Below are positions 1 to 8,288 of a DNA stretch of 64,000 nucleotides, piece after piece. The notes below the pieces were generated by a model, which was not told the origin of the DNA, did not search any database, and worked only from the letters and a program-made list of their open reading frames with translations. The stretch covers positions 2,790,001 to 2,854,000 of the forward strand of contig NZ_CANOOQ010000001.1 of the NCBI RefSeq assembly GCF_947568225.1, written 5' to 3'. Each line of letters starts with the position of its first letter. Positions within the stretch are counted from its first letter, which is position 1. This DNA comes from Faecalispora anaeroviscerum. GTDB lineage: Bacteria > Bacillota > Clostridia > Oscillospirales > Acutalibacteraceae. The translations under genes and the position numbers were made by a program.

Positions 1-51
1 TGTTGGCGAGGTAAGAAATCAAGCTCCCCAAATGCAGATGGGTACACTCTG

Positions 52-738
52 ATGATGAGTATGGGGAGCCTCTTCGATGGAATCGGTGGCTTTCCCTTGG
101 CAGCCATTCACAGTGGAATTACCCCTGTTTGGGCAAGCGAGATTGAAAGTTTCCCCATCGAAGTAACAAAGGTAAGGTTTCCCGATATGCTCCATGTCGG
201 GGATATTACAAAGCTAAATGGAGCAACCCTCCCTCCTGTGGACATCATCTGCGGTGGCTCGCCTTGTCAGGATTTATCCGTTGCAGGCAAGCGAGCCGGA
301 CTTGAGGGAGAGCGTTCCGGCTTATTTATGGAGCAAACTCGTATAGCAAAGGAGATGAGAAAAGCCGATGAGCAAAGAGGTATGCCAGCTCACCTTGTTC
401 GACCTCGATTCCTCGTTTGGGAAAATGTCCCCGGAGCTTTCTCCAGTGCCGAGGGTGAAGATTTTAGGGCGGTCCTCGAAGAAATTATCCGCATTAAGGA
501 CAGCGCCTGTAATGTTCCTCGACCTGACTCCGGGAAGTGGCAATCTGCTGGGATTGCCATATTGGGAAATGAATTCAGCTTGGCTTGGCGTGTCATCGAT
601 GCTCAATACTGGGGAGTCGCCCAGCGACGTCGTAGAATCTTCCTTGTCGCAGATTTTGGAGGACTCACCGCTCCCCAAATATTATTTAAGCAAGACTGCT
701 TGTTTGGGGATTTTGCGGAGAGCCAAAGCGAGGGATAA
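52..738 (+). CDS. DNA (cytosine-5-)-methyltransferase, N-terminal catalytic part
   Basis: This is the catalytic half of a C5-cytosine methyltransferase. Visible motifs are the SAM-binding motif I (GSLFDGIGGFPLAA, about residues 5-18), the catalytic Pro-Cys motif IV (GGSPCQDLSVAG, about 69-80), the ENVPG motif VI and QRRRRIFLVADF motif VIII. The frame is open back to base 1, so an upstream start outside the window is possible; ATG at 52, 55 or 61 are local options. It stops at 738, before motifs IX and X, which are found in another frame in the overlapping ORF 368-2155. Either the enzyme is made as two polypeptides or a +1 shift joins them. It probably methylates the ICE to resist restriction in recipients, which is inference. 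Confidence 0.85.
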   Translation: MMSMGSLFDGIGGFPLAAIHSGITPVWASEIESFPIEVTKVRFPDMLHVGDITKLNGATLPPVDIICGGSPCQDLSVAGKRAGLEGERSGLFMEQTRIAKEMRKADEQRGMPAHLVRPRFLVWENVPGAFSSAEGEDFRAVLEEIIRIKDSACNVPRPDSGKWQSAGIAILGNEFSLAWRVIDAQYWGVAQRRRRIFLVADFGGLTAPQILFKQDCLFGDFAESQSEG

Positions 739-2155
739 GGAACTGCCTGTGCAGCTCAAAACAGCACTTGAGATACAGGCAGGACTGACACCTGCTGAAG
801 AAACAGTATTCGATATGTCAGAGCTGAAGTCCTATCATATCAATCAGCGAAATGAGGGCATTGACCTTAATAATGTGTCGGGAGCATTGATGGCAACACA
901 AAATATGCAGATGCAGACCTTTGTGAAAGAGCCATTAAATCAGAAAGAAAAAATAGGCTTTGATGGATACGCAGGCGATGTGACAGGACAAGTAGCCGCT
1001 ACCCTTGGCACCAACTGCGGAAACAGCACCGGCAGAAACGGTGTCATAGAACCCGCCATCTGCCTTAATGACCAAGGTGGAGAACGCATGGATATCACCG
1101 AAGATATTACTGCTACCCTCCGTGCAGGAATGGGTGGAAACCTGCCAATTGTAATGGCAACACAGCAAGGCTGTGCAGAAATTGCCGAGGGTGTATGCCC
1201 AACCATTACAGCCAGTGCAGGCATGTCGGGAAACAATCAGCCTGTTTTGTTCGACAATCACGGTAAGGACTGCCGCTACAATGGACCGTTAAAGGTTGCA
1301 CCAACAGTGGCATCTGTTTATGGTACAGGCGGTAATAATATCCCGCTATTGACACAGCCACTTGCCTTTAGCCTTGACAGCAAGGACAGCAATTCCATGA
1401 AATCAAGCAATCCCATATCGGGATGCAGAGAAACAGATAAGTCAAGAACCCTCGACACCTCAAACCCCGATCCAAGCAAAAATCAAGGTGGAGTTGCCAT
1501 TCTGCAACCCCAAGAAAGCTACTGCATAGCCGCCAATACCATAGACCGCCAGCCACAAAACGGTGGCAACGGACAGGGTGTGCAAAAGGGCGTCAGCTAC
1601 ACACTAACCACCTCTGATATCCATGCAATCTACAAGCCGGAATCCTACCAAGAGGTGGTGGGAGCTTTGTGCCACCGAGATTATAAGGGTGTCAACACTA
1701 TCTATGTGAATCAGGACAAGTGCATCGTGGATAAAACCTATCAAGATGTAGTCGGTGCATTGTGCAGTGGTGATGAAAAAGGCATCGGCAATCAATATGT
1801 AGAGCAAGGCAAATGCATTATTGATGACGGTTCTGCTGTGTTTGGTGGAACTGGATATTCAGATTTTGCCGAGGGTATCAGTACCCTAAGAGCAAGTGGA
1901 GGAACCAACGGAGGTGGCAGTGAAAACCTTGCCGTCAAGAGAAATCTCGTCCGTAGGCTGACACCCTTGGAGTGTGAAAGACTCCAAGGCTTTCCCGATG
2001 GGTGGACGAATATTGAAAAAGCTGCCGACAGCCCACGATACAAGGCTCTTGGCAACAGTGTAGCAATTCCGTGCGTTGACTTTGTCATGCGTGGGATTGC
2101 TTATTTTTTACAACAACAAAAGGAGGAATCCAATGGAATATCTATACCCCGATAA
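368..2155 (+). CDS. Overprinted second ORF: conserved ICE/phage N-part plus methyltransferase C-terminal motifs
   Basis: This ORF overlaps the methyltransferase frame by 371 bases yet carries its own familiar sequence. It begins with QLTLFDLDSS and SGK/GKMSPELS-like text and continues LNTGESPSDVVESSLSQILE and PKYYLSKTACLGILRRA, a module I recall as a separate protein family next to phage and ICE methyltransferases. Downstream is a long low-complexity spacer with repeated ATLGTNCG, VVGALC and IDRQPQNGGN-type units, then LTPLECERLQGFPDGW and YKALGNSVAIPC, which are methyltransferase motifs IX and X. A ribosome site (AAAGGAG, 348-354) precedes ATG 368. Residues 1-124 are therefore dual-coded. 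The C-terminal part probably supplies target recognition and motif X to the first polypeptide. Confidence 0.75.
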   Translation: MSKEVCQLTLFDLDSSFGKMSPELSPVPRVKILGRSSKKLSALRTAPVMFLDLTPGSGNLLGLPYWEMNSAWLGVSSMLNTGESPSDVVESSLSQILEDSPLPKYYLSKTACLGILRRAKARDKELPVQLKTALEIQAGLTPAEETVFDMSELKSYHINQRNEGIDLNNVSGALMATQNMQMQTFVKEPLNQKEKIGFDGYAGDVTGQVAATLGTNCGNSTGRNGVIEPAICLNDQGGERMDITEDITATLRAGMGGNLPIVMATQQGCAEIAEGVCPTITASAGMSGNNQPVLFDNHGKDCRYNGPLKVAPTVASVYGTGGNNIPLLTQPLAFSLDSKDSNSMKSSNPISGCRETDKSRTLDTSNPDPSKNQGGVAILQPQESYCIAANTIDRQPQNGGNGQGVQKGVSYTLTTSDIHAIYKPESYQEVVGALCHRDYKGVNTIYVNQDKCIVDKTYQDVVGALCSGDEKGIGNQYVEQGKCIIDDGSAVFGGTGYSDFAEGISTLRASGGTNGGGSENLAVKRNLVRRLTPLECERLQGFPDGWTNIEKAADSPRYKALGNSVAIPCVDFVMRGIAYFLQQQKEESNGISIPR

Positions 2156-2402
2156 TCTGAAAGCAAAGGCAACTTTGTGGTTGTGGGAGCTGCGTGATAT
2201 TGGAATTATCGCTATCGGTTTGCTTGTTTCTGTCTTTGCACTTTCTCAGACAGGCTTGCTCCTGCCGGTGGTAATCACCGCTGTCTATGCCTTTTTGTCA
2301 ATTCGCTTTGAGGATGTAAGCATCCTTGATTTTATCAAATATGCTGTGGCTTTCTTTTTTATAAAGCCACAAACCTATGATTGGAGGTCAGTCGATGAGT
2401 AA
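2133..2402 (+). CDS. Small two-helix conjugation membrane protein (VirB3/PrgI-like position)
   Basis: The 89-residue product has two predicted membrane spans (about residues 20-38 and 42-58) and a short polar C-terminus. I chose ATG 2133 because AGGAGG lies at 2121-2126; an in-frame ATG at 2076 overlaps the methyltransferase and lacks a ribosome site. Small proteins of this size and topology sit just upstream of VirB4 in Tn1549-like elements and correspond to VirB3/PrgI inner-membrane channel parts. The next gene starts before this one ends (2395 versus 2402), which indicates translational coupling. The family assignment rests on position and hydropathy more than on a motif. Confidence 0.7.
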   Translation: MEYLYPDNLKAKATLWLWELRDIGIIAIGLLVSVFALSQTGLLLPVVITAVYAFLSIRFEDVSILDFIKYAVAFFFIKPQTYDWRSVDE

Positions 2403-2973
2403 AAAAGAGAAAGGCTCTGTATCTACCCAGAGCATTATGAACATTGAGAGTATCACCGATTACAGCCTTAAAACTCCACATGGTGAGCTTGTGTATTTTA
2501 TCATTCACCCCACCAATATCTCGGTATTATCCGAGAGTAGTGTCAGCAGCAGAATTTATGCACTGATGACAGTGCTGAAAGGCATTGCAGAAATTGAGAT
2601 GCTCTGCCTTAATTCCAAAGAAAACTTTGATGACAACAAGGCATTTTTGCAGGAGCGTATGGAGGAAGAACCCAATCCCGTTATCCGAAAACTGCTCCAA
2701 AATGACAGCCAAAACCTTGACAGAATGCAGGTGCAGATGGCAACGGCAAGAGAGTTTTTAATCATCATTCGTCTTAGAAATGAAAAAGATAGTGATGTAT
2801 TCCCTTATCTCTCACGCATTGAAAAAAGCTTGAAAGACCAAGGCTTCACCACAAGACGAGCCGACAATGCTGACATAAAAAGAATCCTTGCGGTCTACTT
2901 TGAGCAGAATGTGACAAGCGATAGGTATGAGGATTTTGACGGAGAAAGATGGGTAGTGCTTGGTGAGAGGTAA
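2395..2973 (+). CDS. Conserved ICE transfer-operon protein upstream of VirB4
   Basis: The 192-residue cytosolic protein has the profile of a protein conserved directly upstream of VirB4 in clostridial ICEs: a beta-rich N-terminal part (TPHGELVYFIIHP), then charged helices and the ending FEQNVTSDRYEDFDGERWV. It resembles N-terminal parts of VirB4/TraC-like proteins in general character, but no ATPase motif is present. ATG 2395 is preceded by TTGGAGG at 2381-2387; the upstream ATG at 2377 has no ribosome site. It overlaps the preceding gene by eight bases. Its exact role in the mating channel is not known to me. Confidence 0.7.
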   Translation: MSKKEKGSVSTQSIMNIESITDYSLKTPHGELVYFIIHPTNISVLSESSVSSRIYALMTVLKGIAEIEMLCLNSKENFDDNKAFLQERMEEEPNPVIRKLLQNDSQNLDRMQVQMATAREFLIIIRLRNEKDSDVFPYLSRIEKSLKDQGFTTRRADNADIKRILAVYFEQNVTSDRYEDFDGERWVVLGER

Positions 2974-3068
2974 TTGTGTGGTTGAAAATATCCTTTCAAA
3001 GTTATATAATAGAAATAACAAATTTCTTTTTAGACTTATTAAAATATAATTGTGAAAGGAGAATATAT

Positions 3069-3305
3069 ATGTCAAATTGGACAGCTACTCATCCTTACAA
3101 AGATAAGGATGTTCACGAATCCTGTGATTATTGTGGATGTGTATTTCGTATGGAGAGTCAGTTACAGGACGGTCATAACGAATCAGAAGAATACTACTGC
3201 CCTGAATGCGGAAAAGAATTTAAAATCAGAGCATGCATTACTCCACGAGTAACATTGATTTCAAAAAGAACTGACGGAAAGACGGATCGTTATAGCAACA
3301 ATTAG
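3069..3305 (+). CDS. Small zinc-ribbon protein
   Basis: The 78-residue protein has two Cys pairs, CDYCGC (about residues 18-23) and CPECGK (about 42-47), forming a classical four-cysteine zinc ribbon. ATG 3069 follows AAAGGAG at 3056-3062. It sits in the transfer operon just before an intrinsic terminator and an IS200 insertion. The remaining residues give no clue to a partner. It could bind nucleic acid or serve as a small regulator; that is inference. Confidence 0.7.
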   Translation: MSNWTATHPYKDKDVHESCDYCGCVFRMESQLQDGHNESEEYYCPECGKEFKIRACITPRVTLISKRTDGKTDRYSNN

Positions 3306-3338
3306 AACACGCATTAATATGCCATCCCACAATACCCT

Positions 3339-3370
3339 AAAGCAACTTCATTCGTGAGGTTGCTTTTTTC
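3339..3370 (+). terminator. Intrinsic terminator between transfer genes and IS200
   Basis: AAAGCAAC (3339-3346) pairs with GTTGCTTT (3359-3366), extended inward by four further pairs, and is followed by a T run. It would end transcription coming from 2133-3305, so VirB4 downstream may rely on another promoter or on read-through. Confidence 0.75.
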
Positions 3371-3404
3371 ATTATGGGCTTTAGCCTGTTGAGCTCGCAA
3401 AGCG

Positions 3405-4120
3405 TGCGAAACAATAAACCACCTGCTATGCGGGTGGGGCAAAAAGTTATACAAAAACTCACATTTCCGTTAAAATAGAGTTGTTCAAGCTACTATTTAA
3501 GAAAGGAAAGGTGAGTTTAATGGCTAACAAAACTAATTCAATGGCACATACAAAATGGATGTGCAAATATCATATAGTGTTCACTCCAAAGTATAGATGA
3601 AAGATAATATATAATCAATACAAAGAAAGCATTGGAGAAATTTTAAGAGCGCTATGTAATCACAAGGGTGTTGAAATTATCGAAGGGCATCTAATGACAG
3701 ATCACGTGCATATGTTGGTAAGTATACCTCCGAAGATGAGTATTTCAAGTTTCATGGGATACTTGAAAGGGAAGAGTGCACTTATGATCTTTGATAAGCA
3801 TGCAAATTTAAAATATAAGTTTGGTAATCGACACTTTTGGGCAGAAGGATATTATGTAACAACGGTTGGATTGAATGAAGCAACCATAAAGAAATATATT
3901 CAAGAGCAGGAGAACTACGATAAGATGGTTGATAAGTTAAGCATAAAAGAATACGAAGACCCCTTTAAGGGGTAGCAAGTAGTACGTTCGTCCCTTAAGG
4001 GGCGGCAAAAGTGGCAAGGGCTTAGTGGCTTGAACAAAGTGAAAGCCAGCGTCTTTAGGCGCTGGCCGGTAACAGAGGCTTATAGCCTCAGAGCAAACCA
4101 CCCGTTGGACGGGTGGTGCT
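3405..4120 (+). mobile_element. Degraded IS200-type insertion sequence
   Basis: The element contains one HUH transposase gene and no tnpB. Its ends carry hairpins instead of inverted repeats: CCACCTGC/GCGGGTGG at 3419-3437 on the left and ACCACCCGT/ACGGGTGGT at 4097-4117 on the right, with additional stems at 4047-4066 and 4076-4090. This is the expected form for IS200, in which subterminal palindromes are recognised by TnpA. The outer limits are approximate. It lies between the zinc-ribbon gene and virB4 and interrupts neither. It should be immobile in cis because its transposase is broken. Confidence 0.75.
3520..3975 (+). pseudogene. tnpA: IS200 TnpA transposase with internal stop
   Basis: From ATG 3520 the frame reads a typical IS200 TnpA start (MAHTKWMCKYHIVFTPKYR) and then hits TGA at 3598-3600 where the family usually has Arg. 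After the stop the same frame continues to 3975 with the HUH motif (TDHVHMLVSIPP) and the catalytic tyrosine helix (EQENYDKM). A single CGA-to-TGA change explains the defect. A protein initiated at the internal ATG 3694 would lack the first strand of the fold and is unlikely to work. Total length would be about 151 residues, normal for the family. Confidence 0.85.
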
Positions 4121-4142
4121 GATTTTTAAAACAGAGAAAGGA

Positions 4143-5975
4143 ATGATGAAACCAGTGAAAAAGCAGACAACAGAAACCACCACCGACACCAAAATCAAAA
4201 CCTATTTGGATATGATTGCCCCTGCTGTGGTGAAGTTTAACACCGACCATTACATCTGTGGAAACACCTTCCGCTGTGTTTATGCACTGCGAGAGTATCC
4301 CACAGCTACATCTGAACAGGCAATTCTCCGTCACCTTGGTGAGAAAGATGGCGTGACCCTGCGAATTTACACAAGGCAAGTAACACCGACAGAAGAAAAA
4401 AGAATCATCCACAATGCCACCAATAAAAACCGTATGAAAAGCAGCAACACCAACGATTTACAGCAGACGGTTACCGCCGAAAGCAACTTGCAGGACGTGG
4501 TGACATTGGTATCCACCATGCACCGCAACCGAGAACCTCTCCTCCACTGTGCAGTCTACATTGAGCTGACCGCCAATGACTATGACAGTCTAAAGCTGTT
4601 GCAGACCGATGTGCTGACCGAGCTTGTACGAAGTAAACTCAATGTAGATAGGCTCTTGCTCCGTCAGCAGCAAGGCTTTTTGTGTGTCGGTCCATCGGGG
4701 CGAGATGTGTTTGGAAACCAGTATGAGAGAGTGTTGCCCGCAAGCTCTGTTGCCAACCTGTATCCCTTCAACTATTCGGGCAAGACCGACAGCCACGGTT
4801 TTTATCTTGGGCGAGATAAGTTTGGCTCGAATATCCTTGTGGATTTCGATAAGCGAGAGGATGACAAAACCAACCCCTGTATCTTGATTTTGGGTAACTC
4901 CGGGCAAGGCAAAAGCTATCTCTTAAAACTGATTTTGTGCAATATCTTAGAAAGTGGTAAGAATGTAATCTGCCTTGATCCAGAGCATGAGTTCGCAGAG
5001 CTTGCCGAAAATTTGGGCGGTTGCTTCATTGACTTAATGAGTGGTCAATATATGATTAACCCTCTTGAACCTAAATCTTGGGATGACGGCAGTTCAGTGC
5101 ATGACAAGGATGCTCCAATGACCTTTAGGCAGGCAACAAAATTAAGTCAGCACATTTCTTTCCTAAAAGACTTCTTCCGTTGCTACAAGGACTTCACCGA
5201 CAAGCATATTGATGTCATTGAAATCATGCTCTCCAAGCTATATACCAAGTGGAGCATCAGCGATAACACCGATTTCACAAGCCTTGAACCAAAAGCTTAC
5301 CCAATCCTATCAGACCTTTACACGCTCATTGAGGACGAATATCAAGGCTACGATACAGCAAAGCATCAGCTGTATACCGCCGAGCTGTTGCAAGAAATCC
5401 TCTTAGGACTGCATTCTATGTGCAAGGGTGCAGAAAGTAAATTCTTTAACGGACACACCAATATCACCTCTGATCGCTTCATTGTCTTTGGTGTCAAAGG
5501 ACTTCTGCAAGCATCAAAGAACGTAAAGAATGCGCTGTTGTTTAACGTGCTGTCCTTTATGAGCGACAAGCTTCTCACTGAGGGAAACACCGCCGCAGCC
5601 ATTGACGAGCTGTATTTATTCCTCACCAACCTTACCGCAATTGAATATATCCGCAACTTTATGAAGCGAGTACGAAAAAAAGAGTCCTCCGTAATTCTAA
5701 GTAGTCAGAATTTGGAGGACTTTAATATTGAGGGAATTCGTGAGATGACAAAGCCGTTGTTCTCTATCCCCACACATCAATTCTTGTTCAATGCAGGAGC
5801 TGTTGATGCCAAGTTCTATATGGATACCTTACAGCTTGAAGAAAGTGAATACAAGCTCATTCGTTTCCCGCAGCGTGGTGTGTGCCTCTATAAATGCGGC
5901 AACGAGCGATATAATCTCGCTGTTCATGCGCCTGCATACAAGGAAAAATTATTCGGAAAGGCGGGTGGTCGATGA
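4143..5975 (+). CDS. virB4: VirB4-family conjugation ATPase
   Basis: The 610-residue protein powers the type IV secretion channel. Walker A (ILGNSGQGKSYLL, about residue 250), a second conserved stretch (ICLDPEHEFAEL, about 280) and Walker B (AAIDELYLFL, about 485) are intact, followed by a SSQNLEDF sensor motif. No N-terminal membrane segment is visible. ATG 4143 is preceded by AAAGGA at 4136-4141; the in-frame ATG 4113 lies inside the IS200 right-end hairpin and was rejected. The length and N-terminal sequence are usual for VirB4 of gut clostridial ICEs. Its stop overlaps the next gene by four bases (ATGA), so the two are coupled. Confidence 0.93.
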   Translation: MMKPVKKQTTETTTDTKIKTYLDMIAPAVVKFNTDHYICGNTFRCVYALREYPTATSEQAILRHLGEKDGVTLRIYTRQVTPTEEKRIIHNATNKNRMKSSNTNDLQQTVTAESNLQDVVTLVSTMHRNREPLLHCAVYIELTANDYDSLKLLQTDVLTELVRSKLNVDRLLLRQQQGFLCVGPSGRDVFGNQYERVLPASSVANLYPFNYSGKTDSHGFYLGRDKFGSNILVDFDKREDDKTNPCILILGNSGQGKSYLLKLILCNILESGKNVICLDPEHEFAELAENLGGCFIDLMSGQYMINPLEPKSWDDGSSVHDKDAPMTFRQATKLSQHISFLKDFFRCYKDFTDKHIDVIEIMLSKLYTKWSISDNTDFTSLEPKAYPILSDLYTLIEDEYQGYDTAKHQLYTAELLQEILLGLHSMCKGAESKFFNGHTNITSDRFIVFGVKGLLQASKNVKNALLFNVLSFMSDKLLTEGNTAAAIDELYLFLTNLTAIEYIRNFMKRVRKKESSVILSSQNLEDFNIEGIREMTKPLFSIPTHQFLFNAGAVDAKFYMDTLQLEESEYKLIRFPQRGVCLYKCGNERYNLAVHAPAYKEKLFGKAGGR

Positions 5976-6442
5976 TGAAGCTGAAAACTGAATATGAGCA
6001 GCTATTGGGGGTTATTCTTGAAGATTTGCGTGTGTGCCTACAGTACACGCCGAGTCGTGAGAATGACCTATTGTGTTTTATGGAGCAGTATATCAAGGCA
6101 CCCAAAGAGCTTCGCCCGACCATTTTGCAAAATCTCCGAGCATGTATGGACGGCAAGGAATACCCCAACCCCTATGCTGTGTACCAGCATTATGGCGAAC
6201 AGGAAATCAACCTCTTAGAACAACTCTTGCGTGGCTATCTCCAAGACATGCAAAGCTGTTCTGACAAGGAGCTTGTGCTGACAAACCTCATTGCCGCCAT
6301 CAATGACCTGCAGGACAAATGCTGTGGTCAGCTCATTGATAATTGGCGTAAGGATCATCTAACACAGCTTCTTGCTTTAGCGGCGAAAGAACAATGCCTG
6401 TCTTCTGCAATTGCCGTGATTGACAGTGAAAACAGATGGTGA
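5972..6442 (+). CDS. Hypothetical ICE transfer-operon protein
   Basis: The 156-residue product is soluble, rich in Leu, Gln and Cys and predicted to be mostly helical. I see no known domain. It starts inside the virB4 stop (ATGA at 5972-5975), and the amidoligase gene follows after 14 bases, so it belongs to the transfer operon. A structural or chaperone role for the mating apparatus is possible but not shown. Confidence 0.65.
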   Translation: MMKLKTEYEQLLGVILEDLRVCLQYTPSRENDLLCFMEQYIKAPKELRPTILQNLRACMDGKEYPNPYAVYQHYGEQEINLLEQLLRGYLQDMQSCSDKELVLTNLIAAINDLQDKCCGQLIDNWRKDHLTQLLALAAKEQCLSSAIAVIDSENRW

Positions 6443-6456
6443 GGTGGTGATGAAAT

Positions 6457-7515
6457 TTGGATTTAAGAGAACAGAACTTCGGTATCGAAATTGAAATGAC
6501 AGGCATCACCCGCAGCCGAGCCGCCAAAGTAGTAGCTGAATATTTTGGTACTTGCTCTCACTATGACGGTGGTGGTTACGATGCCTATCATATTTTAGAC
6601 AGCCAAAGCCGCAAGTGGAAAATCATGAGCGATGCCAGTATTATGTGCCAAAGGAAAATCGATAACCGCAAGGTTGCTGCAGGCCGAGAATACGGCGTTG
6701 AGCTTGTCAGTCCCATTTGTACCTATAACGATATTGAAACAGTACAGGAAATTGTGCGAGCTTTGCGAGGTGCAGGAGCCTTTGCCAATGCAAGTGTGGG
6801 TATTCATATTCACATCAATGCTGCTCCATTTGAAGCCAAGCAGCTCCGCAATCTTGTCAATATCGTGGCAGCGAAAGAGGATATGATTTATAAGGCTTTA
6901 CAGGTGGAATCCCGCAGAGAACAGCGATACTGCCGAAAAATTGACACCAACTTTTTAGAACGGCTGAACCGTGAAAAACCAACTACCCGTGACCATCTCA
7001 AAAGTATTTGGTATAACGGAGAGGACGGCAGCTATCAGCATTATCACGATAGCCGATACCACTGTCTCAACTTGCATAGTGTATTTCAGAAAGGCACCAT
7101 AGAGTTTCGAGCCTTTAATTCGGGTGATTCGGGCAGTAAGGGTGCCATTCACGCAGGGAAAATCAAGGCATATATTCAGTTTTGCATGGCAATTACCGCA
7201 CAGGCATACAACCAAAAGTATGCCAGCCCGACCAAAACCGTGTCGGAAAATGAGAAGTATACCTTCCGTGTTTGGTTGCTACGTCTCGGTTTAATTGGCG
7301 ATGAATTTAAAACAGCACGAACCCATCTGCTAAATCACTTGGAGGGTAATATCGCATGGAAAGACCCTGCACAGGCTGTCGCTCAGAGAGAACGCCTTAG
7401 AAAAAAGCAGGAGGAAGAAATACAACAGACACAACAACCTGAAAATGAGATAGAACCACAGCAGGAGCAGTCAGAGGACGATGCTCCTGCTTTTTCTATG
7501 TCTATGAATATGTAG
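6457..7515 (+). CDS. Amidoligase-family protein (ATP-grasp-like)
   Basis: The 352-residue protein matches the amidoligase family related to glutamate-cysteine ligase: FGIEIEMTGITR near the N-terminus, YGVELVSPI, a SVGIHIHINA motif and a C-terminal IEFRAFNSG motif carry the expected metal and ATP-binding acidic and His residues. Such enzymes form peptide-like amide bonds, often with glutamate. The last 50 residues are a Gln/Glu-rich tail. The start is TTG 6457 with GAGGTGG upstream (6441-6447); no ATG fits before the conserved FGIEIE. It is followed at once by a gamma-glutamylcyclotransferase-like gene, a pairing known for this family. The substrate on an ICE is unknown. Confidence 0.85.
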   Translation: MDLREQNFGIEIEMTGITRSRAAKVVAEYFGTCSHYDGGGYDAYHILDSQSRKWKIMSDASIMCQRKIDNRKVAAGREYGVELVSPICTYNDIETVQEIVRALRGAGAFANASVGIHIHINAAPFEAKQLRNLVNIVAAKEDMIYKALQVESRREQRYCRKIDTNFLERLNREKPTTRDHLKSIWYNGEDGSYQHYHDSRYHCLNLHSVFQKGTIEFRAFNSGDSGSKGAIHAGKIKAYIQFCMAITAQAYNQKYASPTKTVSENEKYTFRVWLLRLGLIGDEFKTARTHLLNHLEGNIAWKDPAQAVAQRERLRKKQEEEIQQTQQPENEIEPQQEQSEDDAPAFSMSMNM

Positions 7516-7527
7516 GAGGTACTTTTG

Positions 7528-8034
7528 GTGAATAAAGAAAAAATCTATATCGCCTATGGCAGCAACTTAAATCTACCGCAGATGGCACAGCGATGCCCCG
7601 CGGCAAAGGTGCTTGGCAAGTCGGAGCTTAAAGACTATGAGCTGTTGTTTCGTGGTTCAAAGACAGGCTCTTATGCCACCGTTGAACCTTGCGAGGGCAA
7701 AAATGTGCCTGTTCTTTTATGGACAGTCGGCAAAAAAGATGAGCTGGCACTGGACATATACGAAGGCTACCCCACTTTTTATGAGAAAGAAAATATGACT
7801 GTAGATGTAGACGGTCAGTCGGTGGATGCCTTTGTGTATGTGATGACCGAGGGACATCGGCTGGGAATGCCCTCCCATCGGTATGTGGATACCATAGCCG
7901 AGGGGTATGAAACCGCTGGCTTTGACCCCTCCGTATTAGAAAATGCCATCTCGGAAACTGCACAGCGTATGGCGGAAGAACCGGAACAGGAGCAACAAAA
8001 CTTGTTTGGCTTTGGCAAAATGAAATGGTGGTGA
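7528..8034 (+). CDS. Gamma-glutamylcyclotransferase-fold protein (AIG2/GGCT)
   Basis: The N-terminus IYIAYGSNLNLPQMAQRCP is the family signature: the YGSNL loop binds the gamma-glutamyl amine. The catalytic Glu is likely in DIYEGYPTFYE (about residue 80). These enzymes cleave gamma-glutamyl amides by cyclisation, so the protein could undo or edit the product of the amidoligase immediately upstream. GTG 7528 lies eight bases from AGGAGG (7514-7519); TTG 7525 directly before it is an alternative. The acidic Gln-rich C-terminus ends in FGFGKMKWW. Confidence 0.85.
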   Translation: MNKEKIYIAYGSNLNLPQMAQRCPAAKVLGKSELKDYELLFRGSKTGSYATVEPCEGKNVPVLLWTVGKKDELALDIYEGYPTFYEKENMTVDVDGQSVDAFVYVMTEGHRLGMPSHRYVDTIAEGYETAGFDPSVLENAISETAQRMAEEPEQEQQNLFGFGKMKWW

Positions 8035-8038
8035 GCTT

Positions 8039-8272
8039 ATGGAAAAAGACTTTGAAAAATCATTAAATTCTCATCTGCAGAAAGCGATTGATGACTATGT
8101 ACAGGGAGAAAAAGACAATGTTTCTTACTTGGATTGCTTGTGGGGAGAGGTATATGGCTCAATCAATTCAGATTTGTGGAATGGCTGTCTTACGGCAGAA
8201 CAGGCAGATTATCTGAGGAAGAAATATCTGTATGCTGAAGAACAAGAGCCTGAGATGGATATGAAATTATAG
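8039..8272 (+). CDS. Small acidic hypothetical protein
   Basis: The 77-residue product is acidic and helical with several Trp and Tyr residues (LDCLWGEVYGSI). ATG 8039 follows a GGTGGTGAG ribosome site that overlaps the end of the previous gene. No domain is recognised. It lies between the cyclotransferase and the M23 hydrolase in the same operon. Confidence 0.6.
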   Translation: MEKDFEKSLNSHLQKAIDDYVQGEKDNVSYLDCLWGEVYGSINSDLWNGCLTAEQADYLRKKYLYAEEQEPEMDMKL

Positions 8273-8288
8273 GTGGAGGTGATTATTT

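Noticed and set aside
3598..3600. TGA in IS200 as a recoded (selenocysteine or read-through) codon
   Set aside because: No conserved need for such a residue exists in IS200 TnpA, and the CGA-to-TGA explanation is simpler.
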